Source of the DNA: Opitutaceae bacterium
Lineage (GTDB): Bacteria; Verrucomicrobiota; Verrucomicrobiia; Opitutales; Opitutaceae
NCBI GenBank assembly: GCA_030693515.1
Contig: JAUYAK010000085.1
Coordinates: 113,895 to 177,894 of the forward strand
Direction: 5' to 3'
Length of the DNA stretch: 64,000 nucleotides
The notes beneath the pieces were generated by a model. The model had not been told where the DNA came from. It saw only the letters and a program-made list of their open reading frames with translations, and made no database searches. This document shows, piece after piece, positions 17,138 through 26,163 of the stretch (within the stretch, counting starts at the first letter, position 1; the number at the start of each line of letters is the position of its first letter). The position numbers and the translations under genes were made by a program.

Positions 17138-18667
17138 TCATGGCAGCACGAGATGCCCGGCCCACGAAGTCACGAGCGGATTGATCAAGCGCAGCAGCAA
17201 CTGCGGCGCGACGCCCAGTGCGATCATCAGGACGACGAGCGGCGCGAGGGACGCGAGTTCGATGCCGCGCACATCGCCGAAGGCCACAGTCGCGGCGCCC
17301 CCGCGTGGTCCGTGGAAGACGCGCTGCCAAAACGTCAGCAGAAACATCGCCGTGCCGAGCAGGCCGAGGCACGCGACGGCGGCCACTCCCGGATTAAGCC
17401 CGAAGACGCCGCGGAAAATCAGGAATTCGCCGACGAAACCGTTGAGCCCCGGCAGCCCGAGCGAGGAGAACAGCGCCACGCCACAGAGCCCCGCGAAGAT
17501 CGGCGCAGCCGTGCGCACGCCGCCGAAATCATGCAGGCCGCGTTTGCCGCCGGCGCGGGACTCGAGCACGCCGATGCAACAGAATAGCGCCGCGGCCGAG
17601 AGCCCGTGGTTGAACATTTGCAGGATCGTGCCGGCGAGCGCCGCGGTGGCCGCCTCGCTCGATAGGCCGGGCCGGCCGGTGGCGTGGGCGACGGCGAACA
17701 GCGCGAGCAGGCAGTAGCTCACATGGTTGAGTGAAGAGTAGGCGAGCATGCGCTTGAGGTCGGTCTGGCGCAGCGCGGCCCAGGCACCGAGCACCACTCC
17801 GCCCAGCGCGAGGAGCAGCAGCCACGGCGCGCTGTCGTGCAGTTGCTGCGGAAAGAGCGGCCAGAGAATTCGCAGGAAACCATAGACACCCATCTTCGAC
17901 ATGACTGCGGTCAGAAACATCGAGACGCCGGTTGGCGCCTCGGCATAGGTCGACGGTAGCCACGTGTGCAGCGGCCACAGCGGAGCCTTGACCGCGAGGC
18001 CAAGCAGCACACCGAGAAAGACGAGTCGCGCGCCATCCACGCCGAGCTTCGCTGCGAGCGATCCGTCGGCCCCGAGTTGGGCGAGCTGTTGAAAATCGAG
18101 CGAGCCCGTGGCGGCGAAGATCGCGGCGAAGGCCACGAGCATGAATGCGCTGCCACTGATCGTGTAGACGACGAACTGGTAGGCCGCGCGCGTCGCGCCC
18201 GTGCCACCCCAGAGTTTGATCAGGAAAAAAGCCGGCACGAGGCTCAGCTCCCAGAACAGGAACCAGTGAAAAAAATCGAGGGCGAGAAAAACGCCGAGCG
18301 CCGAGCCTTGCAGGGCGAGCAGCAGCGCCCCGAAGAGACGGGACCGGGCGGTGCGCCATGACGCCATCAGCGCCACCGGGCCGATGACACCCGTCAGCAA
18401 GACCAGCACGAGACTCAGGCCGTCGAGTCCGAGGTGATAGTGGACGTTGAGCGCCGTGATCCAGACGTGGCGTTCGACGAGCTGCGGCGTGGTCCGCGCG
18501 GGGTCGAAGGCGGCGAGGGCGAGCGCTGCGAGCACGAGGGTCGAGAGGCTGAAGGCCAGCGCGACGAGGCGGCACGTGCGTGGGCTCGCGCCGCGCAGGA
18601 GCGCGAGCAGCGCTGCGCCGGCCCAGGGGGCGATGACCAGCGCGGAGAGAAGTGGCAGACCGCTCAT
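17138..18667 (-). CDS. nuoM: NADH-quinone oxidoreductase subunit M, first copy
   Basis: A 509-residue antiporter-like subunit, the proton pump next to NuoL in complex I. Diagnostic segments include FWELSLVPAFFLIKLWGG (about residues 133-150, with the conserved Glu), VKAPLWPLHTWLPSTYAEAP (about 226-245, conserved Lys and His) and LAYSSLNHVSYCLLALF. It begins inside the nuoL stop (4-bp overlap). It is followed by a palindromic element and then the second nuoM gene. Two M subunits imply a longer membrane arm than in the standard enzyme. Confidence 0.94.
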   Translation of the reverse strand: MSGLPLLSALVIAPWAGAALLALLRGASPRTCRLVALAFSLSTLVLAALALAAFDPARTTPQLVERHVWITALNVHYHLGLDGLSLVLVLLTGVIGPVALMASWRTARSRLFGALLLALQGSALGVFLALDFFHWFLFWELSLVPAFFLIKLWGGTGATRAAYQFVVYTISGSAFMLVAFAAIFAATGSLDFQQLAQLGADGSLAAKLGVDGARLVFLGVLLGLAVKAPLWPLHTWLPSTYAEAPTGVSMFLTAVMSKMGVYGFLRILWPLFPQQLHDSAPWLLLLALGGVVLGAWAALRQTDLKRMLAYSSLNHVSYCLLALFAVAHATGRPGLSSEAATAALAGTILQMFNHGLSAAALFCCIGVLESRAGGKRGLHDFGGVRTAAPIFAGLCGVALFSSLGLPGLNGFVGEFLIFRGVFGLNPGVAAVACLGLLGTAMFLLTFWQRVFHGPRGGAATVAFGDVRGIELASLAPLVVLMIALGVAPQLLLRLINPLVTSWAGHLVLP

Positions 18668-20625
18668 CGGCCACCTCCGACCAGCACGGCGAAAACGAGC
18701 ACCACGAAGCCAAAAGCGATCATCAGCAGGTAGCCGTGGGCATCGCCGGTGTGTGCGCGCGAGTAGGCCTTGGCGGTGGCGCGAATCGATTCGCTCGTGG
18801 CGTCGAAGCCGGCGTTCAGGCCTTCCTCGTCGGCTTCGCGATTCACGAGTCCGGTGAAACGCCCCAGCCTCGCCAGCAGCCGCACCACGCCGTCCCAGAC
18901 GTGGCGGTCGAGCGCGTCGGCGCAGGCGGCCAGAGTGTCGCTGAGCCGGCCGAAGGTTGCGGCGTAGAGTTTGTCGAACTTCATGCGGGCGGCGAGGAAC
19001 GCAAAGGCGCGCGGCGCGATCACGGCGAGTGGATCGGCGGCGGCGGACTTTTGGCGGAGCTTGCGGCCATAAAGGGCCCAGCCCGCGCCAAGGCCGAGCG
19101 CCACGAGCACAATCGAAGTCGCCATCAGGCCTGCGCCCCCGGGCTCGCTGAGAAATTCAGGATCGAGCGTGCGCTGCAGCCACGGCCACCACGGGGTGCC
19201 GATGGCGCCAAGCAGAATGGTGCAGGCCGCGAGCAACCCGAGTGGGAGGGTCATCGCGGCGGTGTTCTCGTGCGCGTGCGCCGCACCGTTGCCGCGCGGG
19301 TGACCGAAGAAGACCTCGGCGACGAGCCGCGTCATGTAGAAGGCCGTGAGCACGACCGCCACGAGCCCGGCATAGAATGGAATTTGAGAAAACCCCCAGC
19401 CGTGGGCGGCGTGGAGCACGGCCTCCTTGCTCCAAAATCCGGAGAACAGGAACGGCACGCCCGCGAGCGCCATCATGCCAATGGCGAAGGTGACGAAAGT
19501 CGTCTTCATCGGTCCGCGCAGACCACCCAGGGCGCGGATATCCTGCTCGTGGTGTGCCGCGTGGATGACCGAGCCCGCGCCGAGGAAGAGCAGCGCCTTG
19601 AAGAAGGCGTGCGTCAGCAGGTGAAAGATCGCCGCGACCCACGAGCCGACGCCGATCGCGAGCATCATGTAGCCGAGCTGCGAGACGGTGGAGAAGGCGA
19701 GGATGCGCTTGAGATCACTTTGCGCGCAGGCGATGAGCGCGCCGAGCAGCGCGGTGATTGCGCCCGTGAACGCGATGACGATGAGCGCATCCGGCGTGAG
19801 CAGTGGAAACACGCGCGCCATGAGGAACACGCCCGCGGCCACCATCGTCGCCGCGTGGATGAGCGCGGAGACGGGCGTCGGGCCTTCCATCGCGTCGGGC
19901 AGCCAGACATGCAGCGGGAACTGGCCGGATTTTCCGACCGCGCCGCAGAAGATCAGCAGTCCGATCGCGGTGGAGCCGCCGAGGCCCGCGAGCACGACGG
20001 GATCGAGGACGCCCTGGCCTTCATCGTAAAGGAGCAGTGTGCCGGTGGAGTCGTAGAGCCACAGCAGTCCGAGCAACAGACCGAGGTCGCCGATCCGCGT
20101 CGTGATGAAGGCCTTCTTCGCGGCGGCGGCCGCCTCGGGTTTGTGAAACCAGAAACCGATGAGGAGATATGAGGCCAGACCGACGAGTTCCCAGCAAACG
20201 AAGAGCAGCAGCAGGCTGTTGGCGATGATGAGCCCGAGCATCGCGGCGGCGAAGAGGCTGAGGAAACAGAAGAACTGCTTCGCGTTGGCGTCGTCGCGCA
20301 TATAGCCCGTGCTGAAGACGAAAATCAGGAGGCCGACGAACGTCACCATCACGCACATCAGCGCCGTGAGCGGATCGAGCAGCCAGCCGAGCCGCACCGC
20401 GCCGTGGCCGAGATCGAACCAAGTGAAGTTGCTCGTGAGGTGCGCCGAGGGATCGGCTAGCGCCGTAATAAGTGCGCCGCAGGAGAGCAGGAAAGAAAGC
20501 GTGAGCGCCGCGATGGCGGTCGAGGCGGAGAGTTTGAATTCTCCGCGCGGCGCGAGCGTGCCGACGACCGCGGCCAGCAAGGGCAACGCCGGTATGAGCC
20601 AGAGTAATTGGACCGAAAGGCTCAT
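18664..20625 (-). CDS. nuoL: NADH-quinone oxidoreductase subunit L
   Basis: The distal proton-pumping subunit of complex I, 653 residues. The family core is clear: FVCWELVGLASYLLIGFW (about residues 141-158), GKSGQFPLHVWLPDAMEGP (about 228-246), HAATMVAAGVFLMAR and LAFSTVSQLGYMMLAIG. The last 150 residues hold the long amphipathic segment and a terminal helix (LLMIAFGFVVLVFAVLVGG). It overlaps nuoM by 4 bp and is separated from nuoK by a 155-bp gap filled with repeats. Confidence 0.95.
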   Translation of the reverse strand: MSLSVQLLWLIPALPLLAAVVGTLAPRGEFKLSASTAIAALTLSFLLSCGALITALADPSAHLTSNFTWFDLGHGAVRLGWLLDPLTALMCVMVTFVGLLIFVFSTGYMRDDANAKQFFCFLSLFAAAMLGLIIANSLLLLFVCWELVGLASYLLIGFWFHKPEAAAAAKKAFITTRIGDLGLLLGLLWLYDSTGTLLLYDEGQGVLDPVVLAGLGGSTAIGLLIFCGAVGKSGQFPLHVWLPDAMEGPTPVSALIHAATMVAAGVFLMARVFPLLTPDALIVIAFTGAITALLGALIACAQSDLKRILAFSTVSQLGYMMLAIGVGSWVAAIFHLLTHAFFKALLFLGAGSVIHAAHHEQDIRALGGLRGPMKTTFVTFAIGMMALAGVPFLFSGFWSKEAVLHAAHGWGFSQIPFYAGLVAVVLTAFYMTRLVAEVFFGHPRGNGAAHAHENTAAMTLPLGLLAACTILLGAIGTPWWPWLQRTLDPEFLSEPGGAGLMATSIVLVALGLGAGWALYGRKLRQKSAAADPLAVIAPRAFAFLAARMKFDKLYAATFGRLSDTLAACADALDRHVWDGVVRLLARLGRFTGLVNREADEEGLNAGFDATSESIRATAKAYSRAHTGDAHGYLLMIAFGFVVLVFAVLVGGGR

Positions 20626-20633
20626 GAATTAAC

Positions 20634-20777
20634 CGCAGCTCTTACGGATGGGCACTGATGACAGAAAGGAGTTCGGTGCCTCAGCCCCCACACGAATACC
20701 TCTAACGCGGGCTGAAGCACCGCGCTACCTGTCAGAGGCTTTTTATCCGTGTTCATCAGTGTAATCCGTGGTTAATG
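20634..20777. repeat. Inverted CACGGAT-type repeat with a GTAG palindrome nested inside
   Basis: The outer arms begin TTAACCGCAGC (20634 on) and, read on the other strand from 20777, TTAACCACGGATTACACTG; both carry CACTGATGA. Between them GGTGCCTCAGCCC (20675-20687) is inverted as GGGCTGAAGCACC (20709-20721), with a terminal CTAC at 20725-20728, i.e. GTAG on the minus strand. So a GTAG-type palindrome sits within an element of a second family. It occupies the nuoL-nuoK gap inside the operon. Confidence 0.7.
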
Positions 20778-20780
20778 GAT

Positions 20781-21098
20781 TCATCCCTTCAGTCGCGTCG
20801 CCTCCTGCAGGCGGATGTTTTTCTGGTGCCGGTAAATCGCGATCACGAGGGCGAGGCCCACGGCGGCCTCGGCGGCGGCGACGGCGATCGCGAAGAGCAC
20901 GAAGACCACACCGGTCGCGGCCTCGGGATTCGGGCCGTAGCGCCAGAAGGCGATGAAGTTCACGTTGGCGGCGTTGAGCATCAGTTCCACGCCGAGCAGG
21001 ACGAGGATGGTGTTGCTGCGCGAAAGCGCCGCCATGAGCCCGAGGCAGAAGAGGGCGCTCGAAAACAGCAGGCAGAGTTGCAGCGACGAGAGGCTCAT
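20781..21098 (-). CDS. nuoK: NADH-quinone oxidoreductase subunit K
   Basis: A 105-residue three-helix membrane subunit of complex I. Its conserved glutamates are seen in LGVELMLNAANVNF (helix 2) and AAEAAVGLALVIAIYR (helix 3), which lie on the proton path linking the quinone site to the antiporter subunits. Length is normal. The start overlaps the nuoJ stop by 4 bp. Confidence 0.96.
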   Translation of the reverse strand: MSLSSLQLCLLFSSALFCLGLMAALSRSNTILVLLGVELMLNAANVNFIAFWRYGPNPEAATGVVFVLFAIAVAAAEAAVGLALVIAIYRHQKNIRLQEATRLKG

Positions 21099-21661
21099 GG
21101 CGCGTCCCCTGATTTTTGCAGGGGCGTCCCTGGTGGGCGCCCGCGGACGTCGTCAAGCGACGCCCCTACAGGTTCGCGATCCGTCGCGGCGAGCACAACG
21201 GCGCCGAGCAGGGCGACGGTCAGCAACGCGCCAACAATCAGGAGGGCGCCGGCGTGGCGGCCGGCGAGTTCAAGGCCGAGCTGTTTCACGGACACCGTTG
21301 GCGCGGGGGCGGCCGTGGCGGGCAGCGGGCTGCTCACGATGGCGCCGATGAAAACGCCGAGCACGGCGCCGCCGGTGATTAGCGCGACGAGCGCGCGGCC
21401 GAGGGTGTTGGGCGGGGTGACGGGCATCGGCTGCGGCGGGCGCGTGAGCAGCACGGCAAAGAGCACAACCATCGAGATGGCGCCTACGTAGACGAGCACC
21501 TGCGCAAACGCCACGAACTCGGCTCCGGCCCAGAGGTAGAACGCCGCAAGGCCAGCCCAGCTCGCAGTCAAGAGGAGCGCGCTGTGGATCAGGTTGCGCA
21601 GCAGCATGGCCGCGGCGGCGGAGGCGAGTGTTACCAGCGCGATAAGGATGAGTGCCATCAT
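21095..21661 (-). CDS. nuoJ: NADH-quinone oxidoreductase subunit J
   Basis: A 188-residue membrane subunit with five predicted helices. The conserved core VYVGAISMVVLFAVLLT (about residues 57-73) contains the pi-bulge region of helix 3 that moves during coupling. The C-terminal 20 or so residues (from REPVGAS to the end) are encoded by a GTAG-headed palindrome, so the tail of this protein is repeat-derived. Overlaps nuoH and nuoK by 4 bp on either side. Confidence 0.94.
   Translation of the reverse strand: MMALILIALVTLASAAAAMLLRNLIHSALLLTASWAGLAAFYLWAGAEFVAFAQVLVYVGAISMVVLFAVLLTRPPQPMPVTPPNTLGRALVALITGGAVLGVFIGAIVSSPLPATAAPAPTVSVKQLGLELAGRHAGALLIVGALLTVALLGAVVLAATDREPVGASLDDVRGRPPGTPLQKSGDAP
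21118..21169. repeat. GTAG-headed palindromic element inside the nuoJ 3' coding end
   Basis: Read on the minus strand the element starts GTAGGGGCGTCGC (from 21169) and ends GGGACGCCCCTGC (to 21118), so its two ends are inverted copies with few mismatches, and further short inverted segments lie between. It is read in frame as part of the NuoJ C-terminus. Confidence 0.65.
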
Positions 21662-22872
21662 GTCGCGTAGCGATAGATGCGCGGCGCGAGGCCCGCGGTG
21701 AGTTTGCGCCCGAGCAGCACGAACGGCCCGGCCAACAGCATGGCGGCAATCAGCCAGCGGGTCAGGCGCACGGCGCCAGTCCAGTCAGCACTCAGCGACC
21801 AGAACGCCGCGACGCCCAGATTTACGAGTGCCAGCGGCACGAGGAATTTCCACGCGAGCCGGGTGAGCTGATCGATGCGCAGGCGGGGCAGCGTGGCGCG
21901 CACCCACATGAACGCGAGGAGCAGGGTCATGAGCTTCGCCCCGAACCAGATGTAGGACGGGATAAACGCGAGGAAAGAGAGCGGTGCCTGCCAGCCGCCG
22001 AGGAAGAGCGTCACGCCCATGCCGCAGAGCGCGCACATGCCGAAATATTCCGCCATGAAGAAGAGCGCGTATTTGAAGCCCGAGTATTCCGTGAGATGCC
22101 CCGCGATAAGTTCGCTCTCCGCCTCGGGCAGGTCGAAGGGCGAGCGGTTCGATTCCGCCAGCGCGGCGACGAAGAAAATCGCAAACCCCGCCGCACCCCA
22201 CGGCGTGAACACGTGCCATTGCGGCAGCAGGCCGAAGGTCCAGCCACCCTGCCGCTCCACGATGCCGGTGGTGGAGAGCGTGCCGGCGAGCATCACGACG
22301 GGCACGACGGAGAGGAGCAGTGGCAGTTCATAGCTGATGAGCTGCGCGAGTGCGCGCATCGCGGCGAGGAGGGAGTATTTGTTGCGGCTCGCCCAGCCGG
22401 CCATGAAGACGGCGAGTTCTGTCGCGGCGCCGGCGGCGAAGAAGTAGAGCACGCCCGCCTCCAACTCGACTGGCACCAAATGCCGGCCGAAGGGAATCAC
22501 CGCGAACGTGAGAATCGCAAACGCGAGCAACGCCACCGGCGCGAGGAAGTGGAGCACGCGATCCGCGCTGCGTGGGACGATGTCCTCCTTGGTGAGCATT
22601 TTGATGCCGTCGGCGAGCGGCTGGCCGAGACCGAAAAGGCGAATCTTCGTGAGCGGGATGCCGACGCGGTTCGGTCCTGGGCGATTCTGCACGCGCGCGA
22701 GGACTTTGCGCTCGATGAGCGTCAGCAACGCGAACAGTGAAGCGAAGGCGACGATGACCGCGGTGATGGCGAGGAGGCTCCCCGCGAGCCAGCGCGCCGG
22801 TTCGGGCAGAAAACTCACCAGCCAGTCGCGCACGAGGAGTGGGCCGCGCTCGAGGATCGAATCGGCGTTCAT
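21658..22872 (-). CDS. nuoH: NADH-quinone oxidoreductase subunit H
   Basis: The quinone-site membrane subunit of complex I; 404 residues. Family marks: ERKVLARVQNRPGPNRVG (about residues 54-71), QPLADGIKMLTKED (about 84-97), SRNKYSLLAAMRALAQLISY and the glutamate-rich loop NRSPFDLPEAESELIAGHLTEY (shown here only in name; about residues 235-256). It is longer than the usual 325-350 because of an N-terminal extension of about 30 residues and an extended C-terminal helix region. Overlaps nuoI and nuoJ by 4 bp. Confidence 0.96.
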   Translation of the reverse strand: MNADSILERGPLLVRDWLVSFLPEPARWLAGSLLAITAVIVAFASLFALLTLIERKVLARVQNRPGPNRVGIPLTKIRLFGLGQPLADGIKMLTKEDIVPRSADRVLHFLAPVALLAFAILTFAVIPFGRHLVPVELEAGVLYFFAAGAATELAVFMAGWASRNKYSLLAAMRALAQLISYELPLLLSVVPVVMLAGTLSTTGIVERQGGWTFGLLPQWHVFTPWGAAGFAIFFVAALAESNRSPFDLPEAESELIAGHLTEYSGFKYALFFMAEYFGMCALCGMGVTLFLGGWQAPLSFLAFIPSYIWFGAKLMTLLLAFMWVRATLPRLRIDQLTRLAWKFLVPLALVNLGVAAFWSLSADWTGAVRLTRWLIAAMLLAGPFVLLGRKLTAGLAPRIYRYAT

Positions 22873-23471
22873 GCGGCAGGCGGCGGCGCGGGTGGCTTGG
22901 GCGCGGCGGCTTTCGCCGCGGCCGCGGCGGCGGCTTTTTCGGCAGCGGCTTTGCGCTCGGTGGCGAGACGGGCATCGACCTCGGCCGCTTCGGTGGGATG
23001 GATCGTGTGGTAGTAGGCGTTGGGCTTCGCGAGCTGCTCGCGTTTCAAGAGGAGGGCGTCGAAGCGATCGGTCGTGGCGATGGCGAAGACCTGGTCCATC
23101 TTGATTGCCTCAAAGGGGCAGACCTCGACGCAGATTTGGCAGCTCATGCAGACCGAGGTATCAATGTCGAAGATGGCAGGGTAGAGCTGGAGCTTGCCGG
23201 TGGCGTCGGGCTTTTTGTCTTTCGACTTTTCAATGTAGATGCACTGCGGCGGGCACTCCTTCTCGCAGATCTGGCAGGCCACGCAGCGGAGCGTGCCCAT
23301 CGGATCGGTGGCGTTTTCGGAGACAAGGAACGGAAAATTGCGGTAAGCCTCGGGGAGCTTCGCCTGCTGCTCGGGATACTCGACGGTCGTGAGCCGCGCG
23401 GGATCGTGGAAGGAGCCCACGAGATTTTTCGCGGTGACGGCGAGACCTGAGAGGAGTCCGGAACCGAGCAT
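22869..23471 (-). CDS. nuoI: NADH-quinone oxidoreductase subunit I (two 4Fe-4S clusters)
   Basis: The ferredoxin-like subunit carrying clusters N6a and N6b, 200 residues. Two CxxCxxCxxxCP sets are complete: CVACQICEKECP (about residues 63-74) and CMSCQICVEVCP (about 107-118). The last 45 residues are an Ala/Lys/Pro tail, not part of the usual fold. It follows nuoD by only 5 bp; in the standard 14-gene order nuoE, nuoF, nuoG and nuoH would come between, so the input module is missing here. Confidence 0.95.
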   Translation of the reverse strand: MLGSGLLSGLAVTAKNLVGSFHDPARLTTVEYPEQQAKLPEAYRNFPFLVSENATDPMGTLRCVACQICEKECPPQCIYIEKSKDKKPDATGKLQLYPAIFDIDTSVCMSCQICVEVCPFEAIKMDQVFAIATTDRFDALLLKREQLAKPNAYYHTIHPTEAAEVDARLATERKAAAEKAAAAAAAKAAAPKPPAPPPAA

Positions 23472-23476
23472 GGTGT

Positions 23477-24655
23477 TTAGCGATCCACTTCGCCGAGGAC
23501 GATGTCGATCGAGCCGAGGATGATCACGGCGTCGGCGACGGTGTGGCCGAGGCAGAGATCCTCGAGCAGGGTGAGGTTGACGAACGACGGCGGGCGGACG
23601 CGGTAGCGGTAGGGATTCGGCGTGCCGTCGCTCACGAGATAGAAACCGATCTCGCCCCTGGGGCCCTCGATGCGGCCGTAGGCTTCGCCGGGCTTGGGGC
23701 GGAAGCCGCGGAGCTTGGCTTTGGGATCCATCACCGGACCGGCGGGCAGGGTGGCGAAGGCTTGCTGGATAATTTTGATGGATTCGCGCATCTCCAGGAC
23801 GCGGATCATGTAGCGGTCGTAGGTATCGCCGTGATCGCCGAGCGGCACGCGAAACTCGAAGCGCGGATAGAACCCGTAGCCATCGACCTTGCGGAGATCG
23901 TAATCCACCCCGGTGGCACGCAGCATCGGGCCGGTGATGCCGGCGCTGATGGCGAGGTCAGGTTTGAGTGCACCGACGCCCTGCGTCCGGGCCATGAGGA
24001 TTTCGTTGCCCGTGATGAGCCGCTCATACTCGTCGAGAAAGGCCCCGTAGCCGTCGGTGAGTTGCTTGGCGGCAGCGAGCCATTCGGGCGACGCGTCGGT
24101 GCGGCAGCCGCCGAAGCGCTGGAAATTGCACATCATGCGCGAGCCGCTGAGCGCCTCGAACAGATCGAGGATCTTCTCGCGCTCGCGAAACGCATACATG
24201 AGCGGCGTGCCCGAGCAGCCGCAGTCCTGGAGCAGAAAACCGGCGAGGCAGGTGTGGTTGAGGAGGCGCGTGAGCTCGGCGAGGATGACGCGGAGATACT
24301 CGGCGCGCTCGGGCACGGGTTGCCCGGCGAGCTGCTCGACGGCGAGGGCGTAGGCCCAGTTGTTCGTCATCGAGTTCAGGTAGTCGAGCCGGTCGGTGTA
24401 GGGCATCGAACCGAGATAGCTGGTGGACTCGCCGAGTTTCTCGTGATTGCGGTGCAGGTAGCCGAAGACCGGTTTCAGCTTCACGATCGTCTCGCCGTCG
24501 AGCGTGACCTGCATCCGAAACACCCCGTGGGTCGAGGGGTGGTGAGGCCCCATGCTGACCTCAAGGAGATCGCCGTGGAAGGGATCGGTCACGGCGCGCG
24601 TGTGCGCGCCGGACGAGAGGCGAGAGGCGAGAGGCGAGATGTCGGAGGCGATCAT
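23477..24655 (-). CDS. nuoD: NADH-quinone oxidoreductase subunit D
   Basis: The 49-kDa-type subunit that shapes the quinone pocket with NuoB; 392 residues. [14 protein letters not shown] (about residues 35-48; includes the quinone-binding His), [28 protein letters not shown], and the C-terminal DIVLGEVDR ending in Arg are all family features. Some species fuse NuoC and NuoD; here they are separate with a 4-bp overlap. The first 30 residues look like a non-conserved leader, so an internal start is possible. Confidence 0.96.
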   Translation of the reverse strand: MIASDISPLASRLSSGAHTRAVTDPFHGDLLEVSMGPHHPSTHGVFRMQVTLDGETIVKLKPVFGYLHRNHEKLGESTSYLGSMPYTDRLDYLNSMTNNWAYALAVEQLAGQPVPERAEYLRVILAELTRLLNHTCLAGFLLQDCGCSGTPLMYAFREREKILDLFEALSGSRMMCNFQRFGGCRTDASPEWLAAAKQLTDGYGAFLDEYERLITGNEILMARTQGVGALKPDLAISAGITGPMLRATGVDYDLRKVDGYGFYPRFEFRVPLGDHGDTYDRYMIRVLEMRESIKIIQQAFATLPAGPVMDPKAKLRGFRPKPGEAYGRIEGPRGEIGFYLVSDGTPNPYRYRVRPPSFVNLTLLEDLCLGHTVADAVIILGSIDIVLGEVDR

Positions 24656-25224
24656 GGTTTCGCTGCTCCTTCGGCAGGTGTGACTGCGGCCGGGTAGTGC
24701 GCCTTGGCCTTGTCATGAATGGCGCCGTGCGGCGTCGGCTCCCATTCGTAGTCGTCGGGCTCGATGTAGTCCTTGCGCATCGGGTGGTCCTTGAACTCGT
24801 CCCACATCAGAATGCGGCGCAGGTCGGGATGGCCGTCAAAGACCACGCCGTAGAGATCGAAAACCTCGCGCTCTTGAAACTCACAAGCCCGCCAGACCGG
24901 CGTGAGCGAGGGCAGCGTGACGGCGTCGGTGCGGTTGGCCGTGCGCAGGCGGATGATCACGGGGCCATGCTTCAGCGCCATCGAGTAGAGATGATAGACG
25001 ACCTCGATGTGGCCGGCCTTGAGCCAGTCGATGCCGGTGACGTTGGAGCAGTAGTCGAGGCGCAGCGCCGGATCGTCGCGGAGGAAAAATGCGATCTCGC
25101 GGGCGAGTGCGGCGGGAAGGAGCAGCGAGTGCTGGGCAGCGGGGCCGGGATTATTGACGATGGAAATCTCCGCGCCGGGGAAGGCGGACAGCAGGCGGGC
25201 ATGGAGTTGTTCGAGGGGTTCCAT
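24652..25224 (-). CDS. nuoC: NADH-quinone oxidoreductase subunit C
   Basis: The 30-kDa-type subunit at the junction of the peripheral and membrane arms; 190 residues. The signature ending [20 protein letters not shown] followed by [12 protein letters not shown] (about residues 117-150) is clear, as is the earlier [11 protein letters not shown]. The Lys/Pro-rich C-terminus is variable in the family. The start ATG at 25224 is 189 bp downstream of nuoB, a gap that holds a double palindrome. Confidence 0.95.
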   Translation of the reverse strand: MEPLEQLHARLLSAFPGAEISIVNNPGPAAQHSLLLPAALAREIAFFLRDDPALRLDYCSNVTGIDWLKAGHIEVVYHLYSMALKHGPVIIRLRTANRTDAVTLPSLTPVWRACEFQEREVFDLYGVVFDGHPDLRRILMWDEFKDHPMRKDYIEPDDYEWEPTPHGAIHDKAKAHYPAAVTPAEGAAKP

Positions 25225-25275
25225 GCGGGCTTAGAGTGGCGCAAGGATTAGGACGCTGTGCGACGCAGGCTTGAG

Positions 25276-25344
25276 GTAGGGCAGGTCTTTGACCTGCCCT
25301 TTCGTGCAATGAGTGTTCGAGGGCGGGTCACAGACCCGTCCTAC
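25276..25344. repeat. Pair of convergent GTAG palindromes between nuoB and nuoC
   Basis: GTAG at 25276 is followed by GGGCAGGTC-TTT-GACCTGCCC (25279-25299). The second unit, read from the other strand at 25344, is GTAG followed by GACGGGTC-TGT-GACCCGCCC. So two head-in GTAG units with perfect or near-perfect stems face each other over about 21 bp, the classical BIME layout. Confidence 0.85.
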
Positions 25345-25413
25345 TGCACGCGGTCGCCGCGCAAACGAAATTCTCAAATCGAGGCGGTCATGATGACTCG
25401 GCGAATTCATATT

Positions 25414-26061
25414 TCACTCCTTCCGCACGATCACGGGCGGCTGGAACACCGTGGGGTTTTTCGTCGGCTCGAGATCGTGGGCGCCGAATTCCGGGATGGA
25501 GTAGTCGCAGGTGGCGTCGGGCTGCAGGTGACGCGGGGCGGCGGGGCCGGTGAGTTTCTGGCCGCGGATTTTCTCCTGCAACGCCATGAGCCCGTGCAAC
25601 AGCGCCTCAGGACGCGGCGGGCAGCCGGGAATGTAGATGTCGACGGGGATGAAGCGGTCGATGCCCTTGAGGACGTTGTAGCCCTGCTTGAACGGTCCGC
25701 CGGAGATCGCGCAGGCGCCCATCGCGATGCAGTATTTCGGCTCGGGCATCTGGTTCCAAAGACGCACAACTTGCGGCGCCATTTTCTTTGTGACCGTGCC
25801 CGACACGATAAGCAGGTCGGCTTGCCGCGGCGACGGACGGAAGACTTCCGAGCCGAAGCGCGCGATGTCGTAGCGCGCCATCGAGGTCGCGATCATCTCG
25901 ATGGCGCAGCAGGCGAGGCCGAACTGGAGCGGCCACACGGAATTGCTCCGGCCCCAGTTGTAGAACTCCTCGAGGCTCGTGAGCAAAATCCCCTGACGGC
26001 GCAGCTCGGTGCGATCGACCTCGGAGATGCCGGCGGGCAAGCTGGTGGCAAAGTCACTCAT
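25414..26061 (-). CDS. nuoB: NADH-quinone oxidoreductase subunit B
   Basis: Carries cluster N2, the last Fe-S centre before quinone. The cluster ligands are visible: the tandem Cys in [10 protein letters not shown] (about residues 49-50), GACAISGG and [12 protein letters not shown] start at the ATG 26061 ([11 protein letters not shown]), giving 215 residues; an upstream GTG at 26091 would add ten residues but lies in a repeat element. The C-terminal 45 residues extend past the usual end. Confidence 0.95.
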   Translation of the reverse strand: MSDFATSLPAGISEVDRTELRRQGILLTSLEEFYNWGRSNSVWPLQFGLACCAIEMIATSMARYDIARFGSEVFRPSPRQADLLIVSGTVTKKMAPQVVRLWNQMPEPKYCIAMGACAISGGPFKQGYNVLKGIDRFIPVDIYIPGCPPRPEALLHGLMALQEKIRGQKLTGPAAPRHLQPDATCDYSIPEFGAHDLEPTKNPTVFQPPVIVRKE

Positions 26062-26085
26062 GTTGCCAGGCGTCGGAGTTTTTTT

Positions 26086-26158
26086 GACCACGGATCGGCA
26101 CGGATGAAAATCCGCGCGGCGAGGACATGATCCGTGTCATCGGTGAAGTCCGTGGCTG
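26086..26158. repeat. Inverted CACGGAT-type repeat between nuoA and nuoB
   Basis: The left part contains ACCACGGATCGGCACGGATG; the right part read on the minus strand contains CCACGGACTTCACCGATGA and ACACGGATCATG. The same units occur in the nuoL-nuoK gap, so these are members of one dispersed family. The element covers the whole gap between nuoA and nuoB. Confidence 0.65.
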
Positions 26159-26163
26159 AGATT

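Noticed and set aside
18652..20172. Plus-strand open frame opposite nuoL
   Set aside because: Antisense to a clear complex I subunit; composition is Arg/Glu/His-rich shadow sequence.
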